In this document: positions 28,792 through 38,449 of the stretch, piece after piece
Layout: each line of letters starts with the position of its first letter
Position numbering within the stretch: position 1 is the stretch's first letter
Assembly (NCBI RefSeq): GCF_028912405.1
Contig: NZ_JAKELO010000002.1
Coordinates: 310,001-374,000, forward strand
Length of the DNA: 64,000 nucleotides
Source: Methanogenium marinum
GTDB lineage: Archaea > Halobacteriota > Methanomicrobia > Methanomicrobiales > Methanomicrobiaceae
Direction of reading: 5' to 3'
Translations under genes and position numbers: made by a program
Notes under the pieces: model-generated
What the model saw: the letters and a program-made list of their open reading frames with translations, nothing else
Told to the model about the DNA's origin: nothing
The model's database searches: none

Positions 28792-29784
28792 ATGAAACAC
28801 GAAACGAGAGTATGTATCGCAGCAGCAGACATCGGTGCGACGCATGTCAGGAGTACGGTCTTTCTCGATGAGGGAAGATGCATCGCCCATCGGAAGGAAC
28901 CGCTCTGCCGAGACGGGGCGGATGGCATAGCCGTAACGAAGCAGGTTATTCGTATGATAGAAGATGTCTGCGCAGAGGCAGGCTCTCTGCCGGATGCGGT
29001 TGGCATCAGCACCGCCGGGCCTCTTTCAGCGGGGAAAGAGAGCATTCAGTCAAGCCCGAATATGCCGTATGCAGATATTCCACTCAGGGCACCTCTTGAG
29101 GCAGCCTTCTCCTGCCCGGTTACCATTCTCAATGATGGATCTGCCGGTGCATACCATGAATACAGGATCAGTGCCGGACAGGGATGCAATAATCTGGTGT
29201 ATCTGACCATTTCCACCGGCATCGGCTGTGGCATCATCTCCGACGGTCACCTTCTGGAAGGGGCAGGCGGCAATGCCGGAGAAATCGGCCACATCTGTGT
29301 GGACACGGTTTACAATCTGCCCTGCGGATGTGGAGGGCAGGGCCACTGGGAGGCGTATGCCTCGGGGAGCGGGATGCCGCAGTTCTTCCGGGCATGGTGC
29401 GGGCGGCAAGCTCCCAATCTGTCTGAGGAGCCAGACGTAACAGCCGAAGCACTCTGTGCAGCTGCCCGTGCCGGTGATCGGGAGGCAATGGCATTCTTCC
29501 GGGAGTTGGCTGTGATCAACGGACGCGGTCTCTCCACCATCATCGCCGCCTACGCCCCGGAGAAGATTATTGTGGGAGGGCCGGTTGCGACTGAGAACCC
29601 GGACATCATTTTTGCACCGGCACTTCGGCATATCGATTCATATCTCCCCCGTCCCGAGATTACACTCGGCAGAGCGGATGGGATGGCCCCCTTAAGAGGG
29701 GCAGCGCTTTTCGCCGGGAGCGTACGAACAGCGAAAGGACATCTGTTCCAGGATGTAGTATATCGTAACCTGTCCACGTTGTGA
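28792..29784 (+). CDS. ROK-family sugar kinase (glucokinase-like)
   Basis: From ATG 28792 (MKHETRVC) the protein has 330 residues; the frame is open 26 codons further but through the leader dyad. It has the phosphate-1 motif ADIGATHVR, the catalytic-base segment LNDGSAGAYHEY, TISTGIGCGII for phosphate-2, and the zinc-site motif GHICVD...CGCGGQGHWE. The last Cys of the bacterial CxCGxxGC motif is His here. Probably phosphorylates glucose or an N-acetylhexosamine with ATP. The ROK family also includes repressors, but no N-terminal DNA-binding domain is present. Confidence 0.88.
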   Translation: MKHETRVCIAAADIGATHVRSTVFLDEGRCIAHRKEPLCRDGADGIAVTKQVIRMIEDVCAEAGSLPDAVGISTAGPLSAGKESIQSSPNMPYADIPLRAPLEAAFSCPVTILNDGSAGAYHEYRISAGQGCNNLVYLTISTGIGCGIISDGHLLEGAGGNAGEIGHICVDTVYNLPCGCGGQGHWEAYASGSGMPQFFRAWCGRQAPNLSEEPDVTAEALCAAARAGDREAMAFFRELAVINGRGLSTIIAAYAPEKIIVGGPVATENPDIIFAPALRHIDSYLPRPEITLGRADGMAPLRGAALFAGSVRTAKGHLFQDVVYRNLSTL

Positions 29785-31022
29785 CAAATTCGGATTAGCC
29801 CTGGTGGCCATAATCCATTCTCTGTTTATTTATTCCGGCTACATTTTTACAGAGCCTTCATATTGTTTTTTGAAACTGAATTTTTCTAAAGGACCTAATA
29901 TTTTGGCACATTCCGTCCAGATGGCCTTAGATAAGATGATAGTATGGTATCCTGGCCTTTGATCAAAAATTCATACGACGATATCAGTAGATCACACAAC
30001 CATTGATGATCAGATGGCTCCGCCCTCCCATATAGCATCATACGGTTTATTGATGAATTATGGTGGACATATTTAATTTGCCTGGAACGAAAAAAATTGA
30101 AAAAATACCTGATTTTTAGCCACAATAATCAAACAGACATACCCCAGAGAAAAACAGAACCAGAATTTCGTTATAGCCATGCAAAAAACAATCAAACCAG
30201 GCAAAGAGATGAAGACAGGACAAATAATTCATCATATCAGGGTATTCACAACCCCCGAAGGCACTTCAAAAGTCCCATTTCTTCCACCCAATTCATCTAA
30301 ATCAGTATGAAATAGGCACATCCAACAACATTGCAGGACAAACCCCTTCTTCTATTAAACACCGGTAACAACAACCAGACAATGAAAAATCGAATCTATC
30401 AGGCAATGAGCAAAAGACAGAAATCAGCGGATAAAAATCCCCTGATTAGAAAACGCACAAATATTTAACACATCTTTTGTCTTTGTCGAATCAGGATACA
30501 GTGTCGCCTACACCCTCTTCTTAGAACAAGCATACAAACAATATTCATAGCACTTCAATCAGGCATCTCACACCCCAATATCGGGCAGGAACATATCAAA
30601 AATGAGAATCGTATTTGATCGTTTCACACAATTTTATTATTTCTCACCTTCATCCACAATCAATTTCACCCAACACCATTGCAGGATTGCCCCCTCAGTC
30701 ACCCATGAGATAGAAAAAAACCATTCGCAGAACAGAAGAGGCGTCTATATGCATCTCCTGCAACATCTCGCATATAGAAGAGGATTACAAAGAGAAAGAT
30801 CCGATGTTCTTAATCAAATGAAACAATAGTAAAACCAAAGGATCGTTCCAGGACAATACCTTCCGCGAGATAATGTTTCAGCCCCCTATTTATGTAATCA
30901 AATAAAACAGCGACAAACACGTCATTTTTTTCGCTAAATATCGTCACCTGTCAACGCCAAATTTAAAATCCACACGTGTGCCAGTTTACAAAACAACAAA
31001 ACCACACTCAAAAAAATAAATA
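29785..31022. other. AT-rich region without recognisable genes
   Basis: About 1.2 kb with dense stops in all frames and only short unconvincing frames (for example 29895-30125 minus and 30602-30829 plus). It contains the left copy of the 23-bp inverted repeat (30033-30055) and two similar stretches CCAACAnCATTGCAGGA at about 30322 and 30669. Base composition is clearly more AT-rich than the flanking genes. Confidence 0.6.
30033..30055 (-). repeat. Left copy of 23-bp long-range inverted repeat
   Basis: Reads TATAGCATCA...TTTATTGA on the plus strand; its exact reverse complement is at 34773-34795. The match stops at both ends. The pair brackets 4.76 kb including xerA. Confidence 0.85.
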
Positions 31023-31940
31023 TTAATCCTGTCTTGAGAGTGGGAAATACTCCCGATAGACAGCCCTTCTTTCATCAACATCAGTGTGCAGATAGATTTC
31101 TGTAGTCTGAATAGATGAATGACCAAGGTTCTCCTGTACAACCCTCAGATTTTTGGATCTCCGATATAATTCAGAAGCATATGAGTGACGAATTTTATGA
31201 GGAGTGATCCCTTTGGGGGCCCATTTATTGAATATATACTGGACAGTGCGGGGAGAAATCGCATGTCCCATCTGCCCCACAAACAGAGGGCCATCTATCC
31301 GACCTCCAATAAATTTCAGAATTTCTTCCATGGTATCATCATCGACAAATACCGTCCGTATTTTACCACCTTTTCCCATAACACGGATAGTAAAATCATC
31401 GAAATCGATATCAGAGAGCGTCATCCCACACAGTTCAGAAACACGGACTCCGGTAGCATATATCAGCCGAATTATGAGTTTATCACGGGGATCAGTATCA
31501 GGAATTGACTCCAACAATCGCATCACCTGATTATGCTTGAGATATTTGAGTTCTCTTTCCTTAATCCGGGGACGGTCCACTGCGGGCAGAGGGTTTGATT
31601 CGACGACACTCTGAGCATACAGATAACGGTAAAACGACGAAAGTGACGAAAGAATCCGGTGCAGGGTTTTGGCCTTATAATCACGCAGTGATGTTAAAAA
31701 AGCCAGATAGTCATCAATAATTATTGGAGTGGTATTCACCGTTGTATCAAGGCGCCCATGGACAAGATCCTGCCAGTATTCCACAAGTTTTTCTGCACCT
31801 TTGGTTCGAGAGATCCAGAGATAATATCCAAATTTTCGTATAACCTGCCCATAACTTGCTATCGTACCAGGTGAATAATTCCTCATTCTGAGGTGGTGTA
31901 AGAACCGCGGAAGCCACTCTGAAAAACAATCTTCCTGCAT
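31023..31940 (-). CDS. xerA: Tyrosine recombinase, XerA type
   Basis: Site-specific recombinase of 305 residues. The N-terminal SAM-like core-binding domain occupies residues 1-115. The catalytic domain has every expected residue: Arg166 (ATGVRVSEL), Lys190 (MGKGGK), His248 and Arg251 (HKIRHSYAS), His274 (LGHSS) and the nucleophile Tyr283 (TEIYLHT). It resembles archaeal XerA, which resolves chromosome dimers at dif; an integrase of a mobile element is the alternative. A TATA box at about 31962-31969 (minus) would give a leaderless message. It is the only clear gene in 5.6 kb of AT-rich DNA. Confidence 0.93.
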   Translation of the reverse strand: MQEDCFSEWLPRFLHHLRMRNYSPGTIASYGQVIRKFGYYLWISRTKGAEKLVEYWQDLVHGRLDTTVNTTPIIIDDYLAFLTSLRDYKAKTLHRILSSLSSFYRYLYAQSVVESNPLPAVDRPRIKERELKYLKHNQVMRLLESIPDTDPRDKLIIRLIYATGVRVSELCGMTLSDIDFDDFTIRVMGKGGKIRTVFVDDDTMEEILKFIGGRIDGPLFVGQMGHAISPRTVQYIFNKWAPKGITPHKIRHSYASELYRRSKNLRVVQENLGHSSIQTTEIYLHTDVDERRAVYREYFPLSRQD

Positions 31941-31971
31941 GGATATTTCTTTATTTTAACCATTTATATGC

Positions 31972-32003
31972 TTTTTGCGCAGAATAGTCATTTCGCGCAA
32001 AAA
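31972..32003. promoter_or_regulatory. Perfect 9-bp dyad upstream of xerA
   Basis: TTTTTGCGC (31972-31980), 14-base spacer, GCGCAAAAA (31995-32003). It abuts the upstream side of the xerA TATA box, suiting an autoregulatory operator or a recombinase-binding site. Confidence 0.55.
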
Positions 32004-32077
32004 ATACACCCAAAAATACCGTCAAAAATTGCACAAAAAACAGATATCAAGAATACACAAATCAGCAGATTTTTGAT

Positions 32078-32445
32078 TCATATTTTGATTCAATTTTTCT
32101 GAATTGAAAGTCTTCAAAATCGATGAAATATACATAAAATCACGACTCTCATCCCAGTAACAATATGTAACATATCATTTTTTTAATGGAATTGAAAGTC
32201 CATTTTAGTCATAAAAATTCCAATTACATTCATTCAGACAGACAGAAAAGTAAATCCCAAACAACAGAATAGCAGTCCTAATTGAAATTTTTTCGATAAT
32301 TGCATTCATTTCAGACACTCATATTTTGATTAAATCCTCGGAGCAAGCTAAAAAGACCAGAAATATTACAAAAACATCTTGGCCCCACCCCTGTAACAAA
32401 ATGTAACACGACCCCCATCCACGAAAATTGAAAGCTTATTTCAAT
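32078..32445. repeat. Two degenerate copies of a roughly 240-bp unit
   Basis: Three blocks recur in the same order at a constant offset of 236-241 bp: TCATATTTTGATT at 32078 and 32319 (identical); GTAACAnnATGTAACA at 32157 and 32393 (15 of 16 bases alike); ATTGAAAG at 32191 and 32427 (identical). Two dyads sit in it: TTCAATT-N6-AATTGAA (32089-32108) and ATTGAAA-N5-TTTCAAT (32427-32445). Confidence 0.65.
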
Positions 32446-32586
32446 CACCCATATTTGAATAACACCCATACAAAAAACCAGACAATCCGGAGTACCACAG
32501 GAATAATGAGCAAACAAAATATCACACAATCCACGTTAAAAAATTGAATTGAAAAAGGGAGGAAAACAGGTAGGAACGTGAATATT

Positions 32587-33000
32587 TTAATTTGCCGCAA
32601 TCTGTGCAGAATAATCTGATACCTCCCAAAACATGGAGCACACAACATTTGCCATCTGACGGGCCAGGAAATGGCCACATATAGGCCCCTGTGTTGCCAC
32701 TTCACCATAGAACATACCATTGACGCACCCCCAAAAACACACCAATTCTAAGCCCTTATTTCCACTATCGAAATTATACCCCCAACACGAAACGGCAATA
32801 CCACGAGATTCTTCACCATCACATCCAAACCAGTTTTTCGTTGACTTTTTTGTCCACCACCTACCATGGCGAACTCCACCCCCTGACAAAAGAAGACCTG
32901 TTGTTTTGATGAGTCGTAACCGGGCCATGTTTTCAATCTGGCCAGGCACACCCACCTCTCCAGAACATTCCAATTTCCCCCAGCCTAAGAGTTCTGACAT
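32587..33000 (-). CDS. Uncertain 137-residue frame, possible gene remnant
   Basis: The longest open frame of the AT-rich region besides xerA, beginning MSELLGWGKLECSG. The C-terminal half (CWGYNF, then CFWGCVNGMFYGEV and GPICGHFLARQMANVV) has evenly spaced cysteines and a V4R-like look, but the middle is Gly/Lys/Trp-rich and unconvincing. A stop lies 10 codons upstream. No ribosome site or TATA box is evident. No family recognised. Confidence 0.3.
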   Translation of the reverse strand: MSELLGWGKLECSGEVGVPGQIENMARLRLIKTTGLLLSGGGVRHGRWWTKKSTKNWFGCDGEESRGIAVSCWGYNFDSGNKGLELVCFWGCVNGMFYGEVATQGPICGHFLARQMANVVCSMFWEVSDYSAQIAAN

Positions 33001-34772
33001 TGAGTCGAAAATAGGCAGACCACTATGTGTTCATTGCCAGTGCTGCGAGGCATGAAATCTTCTTTAAAATTACTTCAATGAATCCCCAAAAACACCACAT
33101 CCTTCAGGATCCAAAAACAGCTTTTCAGTGAATTGTGAGGGTAGACATCTCAATAATACTTCTTTTCGTAGGTGAGAACACAAATGCAGCACACATAAAA
33201 TACCTCAGGTAAAACCCGGAACAGGAGGGATGAACCCACCCACTCCATTCTTCTTCAGAAACAGGAAATAACAAAAATCAGATGTCATCGACAAGACTCT
33301 GATTCAGGTGATGAATGGATTCAACTCATTTTTAAGAACCCACATAAACAGCAATGAAACAAAAAAAACACATCAGCGACCTCCTATCCCACACACATAA
33401 TTTCAGAGAAATTTTTGTTTTATCAGTAGACATTCCCCCGACATCTGTTCGTTACCAGGACAAACCATCTGGATTTTTGGCGTTTATGTTTCACAAAGCG
33501 GGCCGTGTGTTTCATTTTGTAACAACCATTACAACAGAGAAACACCAATTCTCCAGCCTTATGTCTACGCCTTTACCTATCAGCCGTTCTGAAAATGGCA
33601 CAGGATTCAGGTTCCCTGAATTGATACTCCAGACGTTCCGTTCCCAGCCACTTCTCTCCTGCAATTCGGGTATCCGATTCCGAACGAGACCAATTCGATT
33701 TCTGGATGATACGAGCAGATTCCCAAAAAATTCACCACCATAATATTGGTCTTCCATAAAAGACGAGAACGTAATATCTTAATTTTGCAGTTCTGTTACG
33801 CCTGTATTTGTAACTGGCACTCCACTGATCCGGAATCTGCGGTGCCCTGAACCATGCAAAATTTTTTGTTAATAATCACACCAGCTATAGAGATTATCTC
33901 ACCTAAGTTCAAGTTCTTCTGTAATGTTTCAACGATACCTTTGCCCATCCCTTTATCTGGATTTCATTCCTGGAAAACGATGGAAAAAAGAGCGGCACCC
34001 CATGTTGATTTGATACCATCACCCGGAAATACCATTTGATATCCGCCACCCCCTGGATGAACATAGGTGACATACAGACCTTCTTTTAAGGTGAAATCGG
34101 GCAATCCTATACCCCCCTTATTTACGATTGAAGGAGAGCACCTCCATGGAGATATACTGCATGAGCGTCTGGCAGAAATATCATTCTCCTACAATCTCGT
34201 TTAAGTGCTGCATAGAATCAGAATCTGCACTTTCATTCCCCTGTTTTGCTGAATAATTCATCAGTGTTTATCAGTTCCCGGGATATCCACACAATGAGGT
34301 AGTTCAACCGTGATATACTCCAAATAAAAAAACAGAAAAGAAGGGAGAAAACATCACTCAGGAAAACCAAAACCATTGATTTCCATTGCTTTTATACCCC
34401 CAAAATGGATGAAATTGTGAAGACATATTTTTTTGGCCTGCCCTATTCACCCCGATATATATCCCACGAAAACAAGGCACTCACCACAATGTCATAATGA
34501 CCAACAGAAAGGATTGATTCGTCCCCACATCCGTACATGATGAATATATTGGAGAGATTTCATTCCCATTTCGTTTATAATGCCGGGGATTTTTTTTCAA
34601 TTGTCTCTTTTTTTCATTCTCCCACCCCAACCACAGTTTCTGAACGGAGCACCGTTCATCCAATACAAACGGCACAGATAAAATACCTAATTATGCCACA
34701 ATAAGATCCCAATTTGCATAATATTGACAAATTGTCGAGTTATTTTGAATCACACATCATTGGCAGATCACG

Positions 34773-34795
34773 TCAATAAACCGTATGATGCTATA
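34773..34795 (+). repeat. Right copy of 23-bp long-range inverted repeat
   Basis: Reads TCAATAAACC...ATGCTATA on the plus strand, exact reverse complement of 30033-30055. Confidence 0.85.
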
Positions 34796-35395
34796 CATAA
34801 GCGATGCCCAATTTCATTTCATTCAGACATCCATCCCTGCAAATGGAATAATAAAAAATATACGTAACTCCTCCTGACCACTCAATACGGATTCCAGCAC
34901 CAAAAAACAGATACGACCATGAAATAATGCCAGCCACGCAGACATCAGAACCCTGGACCAGGGATGCAATTTCACCCCTCAGCCGCACCAATGGAAAACA
35001 ATGTACTGAATTTGCTTCTGTTCCACATCTCACATCCAGGTGCAGGACAAATCTCTCTCACAAAAAGATCAAAGGAAGGTACAATCCCTACCCAATTTTG
35101 AAAATACCAAAACCATTCTTTCATCTCCAAATCGTAGGAATTGCTATGTGAAGCAATTCAACACATGCAATTTCCAGCCAAACCAGAGCAATTTAGATCA
35201 GACATACACCAGAAAATATTCAAAACAAACAGTATCTTCGATAAAAAATGAGCAAACCAAAAAATATTCAGAGAAACCGTAAGAGCCACAATGGTTAGTA
35301 CACAATCCCAAAAGACCCATATGATGCAATATATTTACCAAATAAACAGGAATGATCCCATAAGGTTGATGAATGGAACAATCCCATATTAATTG

Positions 35396-36310
35396 ATGGT
35401 TGTTGAAGGGAATTTGCCGGAAAATGGAGACGGGCAGAATGATTCTTCCGAACCAGAAGAAGTGACTCCCCGGGAAGAACAGCACGAACCAGTCGCATTA
35501 ACCAATACAAACAGTGTAAAGTCCACAGAAAACTCAGATGAACGAATTACGGGCAATGAAAATATAAGGGACACTCCGGAAGAACCAACTGAAACAATCC
35601 CTCCCGAAGCCACACCCACCCCTGAAGAAATAGTGGATGATCCCACCTCTGTAATGTCGGACCAGTCTTACCTGGATATACAGGAAAAAGTGCAGGCCAT
35701 CCTCGGCTTTAACGCTGATATGCCTGCCCTGATGCCGGGACGACCACCCCTTTCTCCTGAAGATGAAGAGCGGATTAACAAATACCGCAAGTTTCAGAAG
35801 GTAGACGGTGCAGCATATCGAAGGGTAAACCAGTTTCTCCGGAAACACACCTATGTGACTGCACGTGAATGGGCAATTGCCCGTCTTTGTGCTGACTTTT
35901 CCACACGGGGCGGTGCAGAGATGACGTTTATCGGGGAGAATCTTCCAGACCTTGTCCCCTTTATGACAGACACATATTCACCACAGGCAGTCAATCAGGC
36001 ACGTAGTTCATTCAAACGAAAAGTCAGGAAATCAGGCGCCACATTTTTTTATGGAGCGCTCTGTGGCTTCTTTACCGCAGATGAACTCGACGATATTCTC
36101 TTTGAATCCTCAGAAGTGGCCCGCTTCCTCCTGGAAGTCGAAGGCACATCCATCGACATCGATGATGAAATCGATATTGAAGATCGCATCACCGACGTTA
36201 TGCGGGAGGTTGCAGAAGCAGCATCCATGATCAGAAATCGTGAACCTCCCATTCCTGATGAAGAGAAAGAACAGAAAAAAGAAACACAGACAGACGGAGA
36301 AGACATATGA
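35396..36310 (+). CDS. DUF5806-like conserved archaeal protein
   Basis: About 304 residues from ATG 35396 (a TTG precedes it). Residues 1-90 are an acidic, Thr/Pro/Glu-rich and probably disordered tail. Residues 115-270 closely resemble a domain I know from haloarchaea (FxKxDGAxYxRVNxFLRxxTYxTAREWAIARLCADF, then GENLPxLVPFMTDTYxPQAVNQARSSF), named DUF5806 from memory. The C-terminus is again charged and acidic. Function unknown; the strong conservation between methanogens and halophiles argues for a core archaeal role. Its stop overlaps mobB by 4 bp (ATGA). Confidence 0.85.
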   Translation: MVVEGNLPENGDGQNDSSEPEEVTPREEQHEPVALTNTNSVKSTENSDERITGNENIRDTPEEPTETIPPEATPTPEEIVDDPTSVMSDQSYLDIQEKVQAILGFNADMPALMPGRPPLSPEDEERINKYRKFQKVDGAAYRRVNQFLRKHTYVTAREWAIARLCADFSTRGGAEMTFIGENLPDLVPFMTDTYSPQAVNQARSSFKRKVRKSGATFFYGALCGFFTADELDDILFESSEVARFLLEVEGTSIDIDDEIDIEDRITDVMREVAEAASMIRNREPPIPDEEKEQKKETQTDGEDI

Positions 36311-37098
36311 GAATCATACATGTGGTTGGCAGATCAAACAGCGGGAAGACCACCTTTATTCATACACTCATTCCCCTGCTTAAAAAGCACGGGAAAACAG
36401 CAGTGATAAAACACCTTCATTCGCACTATTTTGAACAGCCTCCCGGCAAAGACACAACAACCCACTATGAACACGGGGCAGACATTGTCATAGGGACAGA
36501 TCCGGAAAAAGCAATCGCTGCGATACGGAACGGGTCACTTTATGATATGCTGAACCTTCTTTCCGATCAGGGAGTGGCGTTCACCATCATTGAAGGGCAT
36601 AAAGCAGAATCATTTCAAAAGGTGGTCATAGGCGATCTAAAAATCGATAACTGCATACTCAGAAATCCAAAACCAGAAGATGTCCTCACCCATATCGACG
36701 AGTTTTCTGAAGTTTTTACCCTTCAGGGACTGGTGGAAGAGCTGAAACGTGACTGCATGTCTGATGACACCGGATGTATTGCTGCATTTAATGGAATTGT
36801 GCGAAGAGTTACCGGCACTGAAATAACAGAATCTCTGGACTTTTCAGACAAAAAAACCATCCATACACTATCAGAAGATATACGAAACGATATGGAACAG
36901 ATTCCCGGTGTCCTTGGTGTGCGCTTCCACCACCAGACAGGCATCATTCCTGCAGGTGATGACCTCACCTATATTGCCGTTATCGCCCGTCACCGCCCGG
37001 AAGCCTTTGCCGCACTGATGCATGGAATCGACCGAATGAAACATGAATTACATGATGCAGGAAAAACACTTATTGGAGAATACCATGGAAACGCCTGA
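36307..37098 (+). CDS. mobB: MobB-type GTP-binding protein fused to a MoaE-like domain
   Basis: Residues 1-145 match MobB, the molybdopterin-guanine-dinucleotide accessory GTPase: P-loop GRSNSGKTT at residues 8-16, then KHLHSHYFE and IIEGHKAE. Residues 150-263 resemble MoaE, the large subunit of molybdopterin synthase (TGCIAAFNGIVRRVTG; LTYIAVIARHRPEAFAAL), but the catalytic PxWKKE lysine segment is replaced by TLIGEYHG. The MoaE part may therefore be structural or regulatory. Fits the need for tungsto/molybdopterin enzymes and the tup operon nearby. Confidence 0.87.
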   Translation: MRIIHVVGRSNSGKTTFIHTLIPLLKKHGKTAVIKHLHSHYFEQPPGKDTTTHYEHGADIVIGTDPEKAIAAIRNGSLYDMLNLLSDQGVAFTIIEGHKAESFQKVVIGDLKIDNCILRNPKPEDVLTHIDEFSEVFTLQGLVEELKRDCMSDDTGCIAAFNGIVRRVTGTEITESLDFSDKKTIHTLSEDIRNDMEQIPGVLGVRFHHQTGIIPAGDDLTYIAVIARHRPEAFAALMHGIDRMKHELHDAGKTLIGEYHGNA

Positions 37099-38434
37099 AA
37101 AACAACTGTTCGGAACAAACGGAGTCCGGGGTATCATCGGTGAAGAGATGAACCCTGAACTGGTGATGAAGATTGGAATGGCACTTGGGACGATGAGAAA
37201 AGGGCGTATCGGCGTGGGACGCGACACACGCACATCAGGCCCTGCACTATCCCGTGCAATGATAGCAGGACTCCTTGCAACCGGGCATGATGTGGTTGAC
37301 CTTGGGGTACTCCCTACCCCTGCGGTTCAGTATCTTGTGCGTGAACACTTTGATGCCGGCGCTGTCATCACTGCATCCCACAATCCACCTGAATATAACG
37401 GCGTGAAAATAATCGAAGGTGACGGTACAGAGATGGATGATACCCAGACCATCTGTCTCGAAGGGCATCTCTTTGCTGAAAAATTCACCCTCGCAGGATG
37501 GGATAACATGGGCATTCTCACTTCCTCACCGGAAATGGTAAACGAGTATATCGATGCCATTGCAGGATACTGGAAAGATATCAATGCCGACGGGATGACT
37601 GTCGTTGCCGACCCTGGCTCAGGCCCTGCCTGTGAGAGCACCCCCCGTGTTCTCACAAAGATGGGATGTCGTGTAGTCACCATAAACGGCATGATGGACG
37701 GAACATTTCCGGGAAGAATGCCGGAACCATCACCGGAAGGTCTGCAGCCTCTTTCAGAACTGGTTCGGGAAACAGGTGCTGCCTTTGGTGTCGCCCATGA
37801 TGGTGATGCAGACCGTGCAGTCTTTGTCGATGAAACCGGAGAATTCCTGGAAGAAAATGAACAGTTCGCCCTTGTTGAACGGTTCATCTGTTCAGACAGA
37901 CCCGGCATTGTCGTAACACCGGTCAGTACATCATTCCTTGCAGAACGTATCGCAGAAGAGACCGGATCAGTCGTTGAGTACACACGGGTTGGAAGCATCT
38001 CTGTTGCACGGCGGATGCTTGCCCTGTCAGCAGAGGGAAAAACGGTTGTCTTTGGCGGGGAAGGAAACGGTGGCCTTATTCTTCCGGGCAATCAGCACTG
38101 CCGTGACGGTGCTATGACTGCTGCAACGATGGTGGCACTCCTGAAATCGAGCGGGAAAAAACTCAGTGAACTCAAGGCATCCCTTCCTCCCCATGCAATG
38201 CTGAAAGACAAGATTCACACAGAGTCACCAAAAGAACTTCTGAAAAAAGCTGAAAGTGCTTTTTCAGATGATAATCTTGATTTAACAGATGGTGTCAGAA
38301 TCAACCGGAAGGGAATGTGGGCCCTTCTCCGGCCTTCAGGCACAGAACCCTTTATGCGCCTCTATGTTGAGGCCGAAACAGAGAAGGAAGCTGAGGCATT
38401 CAGGGATGAGATTACGAAAATCATCTCACCCTGA
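37085..38434 (+). CDS. glmM: Phosphoglucosamine mutase / phosphomannomutase family
   Basis: Alpha-D-phosphohexomutase of 449 residues from ATG 37085 (METPEKQLFGTNGVRG), which has a GGAG ribosome site 5 bases upstream and overlaps mobB by 14 bp; the frame also opens at 37043. The phosphoserine loop is TASHNPPEYNG, the metal loop DGDADR, the sugar loop GGEGNGG, and the phosphate loop RPSGTEPFMR. Likely converts glucosamine-6-P to glucosamine-1-P for UDP-GlcNAc, the precursor of the sugar cassette at the left end. Phosphomannomutase activity is also possible. Confidence 0.92.
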   Translation: METPEKQLFGTNGVRGIIGEEMNPELVMKIGMALGTMRKGRIGVGRDTRTSGPALSRAMIAGLLATGHDVVDLGVLPTPAVQYLVREHFDAGAVITASHNPPEYNGVKIIEGDGTEMDDTQTICLEGHLFAEKFTLAGWDNMGILTSSPEMVNEYIDAIAGYWKDINADGMTVVADPGSGPACESTPRVLTKMGCRVVTINGMMDGTFPGRMPEPSPEGLQPLSELVRETGAAFGVAHDGDADRAVFVDETGEFLEENEQFALVERFICSDRPGIVVTPVSTSFLAERIAEETGSVVEYTRVGSISVARRMLALSAEGKTVVFGGEGNGGLILPGNQHCRDGAMTAATMVALLKSSGKKLSELKASLPPHAMLKDKIHTESPKELLKKAESAFSDDNLDLTDGVRINRKGMWALLRPSGTEPFMRLYVEAETEKEAEAFRDEITKIISP

Positions 38435-38449
38435 ATTCTGCCCGAACTT

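Larger units (their letters stand above)
31941..35395. other. 3.4-kb AT-rich, low-coding region upstream of xerA
   Basis: No gene can be called with confidence. It holds the xerA promoter and dyad, a degenerate tandem duplication (32078-32445), repeated ATTGAA boxes, one possible remnant gene (32587-33000, minus), the right copy of the 23-bp inverted repeat (34773-34795), and short frames at 33354-33743 and 33512-33757 that look non-coding. No cdc6/orc gene is nearby. Confidence 0.6.

Noticed and set aside
29895-30125. 76-codon minus-strand frame covering the left 23-bp repeat
   Set aside because: Composition is AT-driven, no start signal, and the frame is not shared with the right repeat copy.
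32101-32560. ATTGAAAG motifs reminiscent of CRISPR repeat ends
   Set aside because: Spacing is irregular (about 88-146 bp), flanks are not conserved over 24-37 bp, and no cas genes are present.
33354-33757. Open frames of 129 codons (plus) and 81 codons (minus)
   Set aside because: They overlap on opposite strands, lack ribosome sites or TATA spacing, and show no family pattern; the plus frame is rich in Phe/Ser/Arg as in chance translation.
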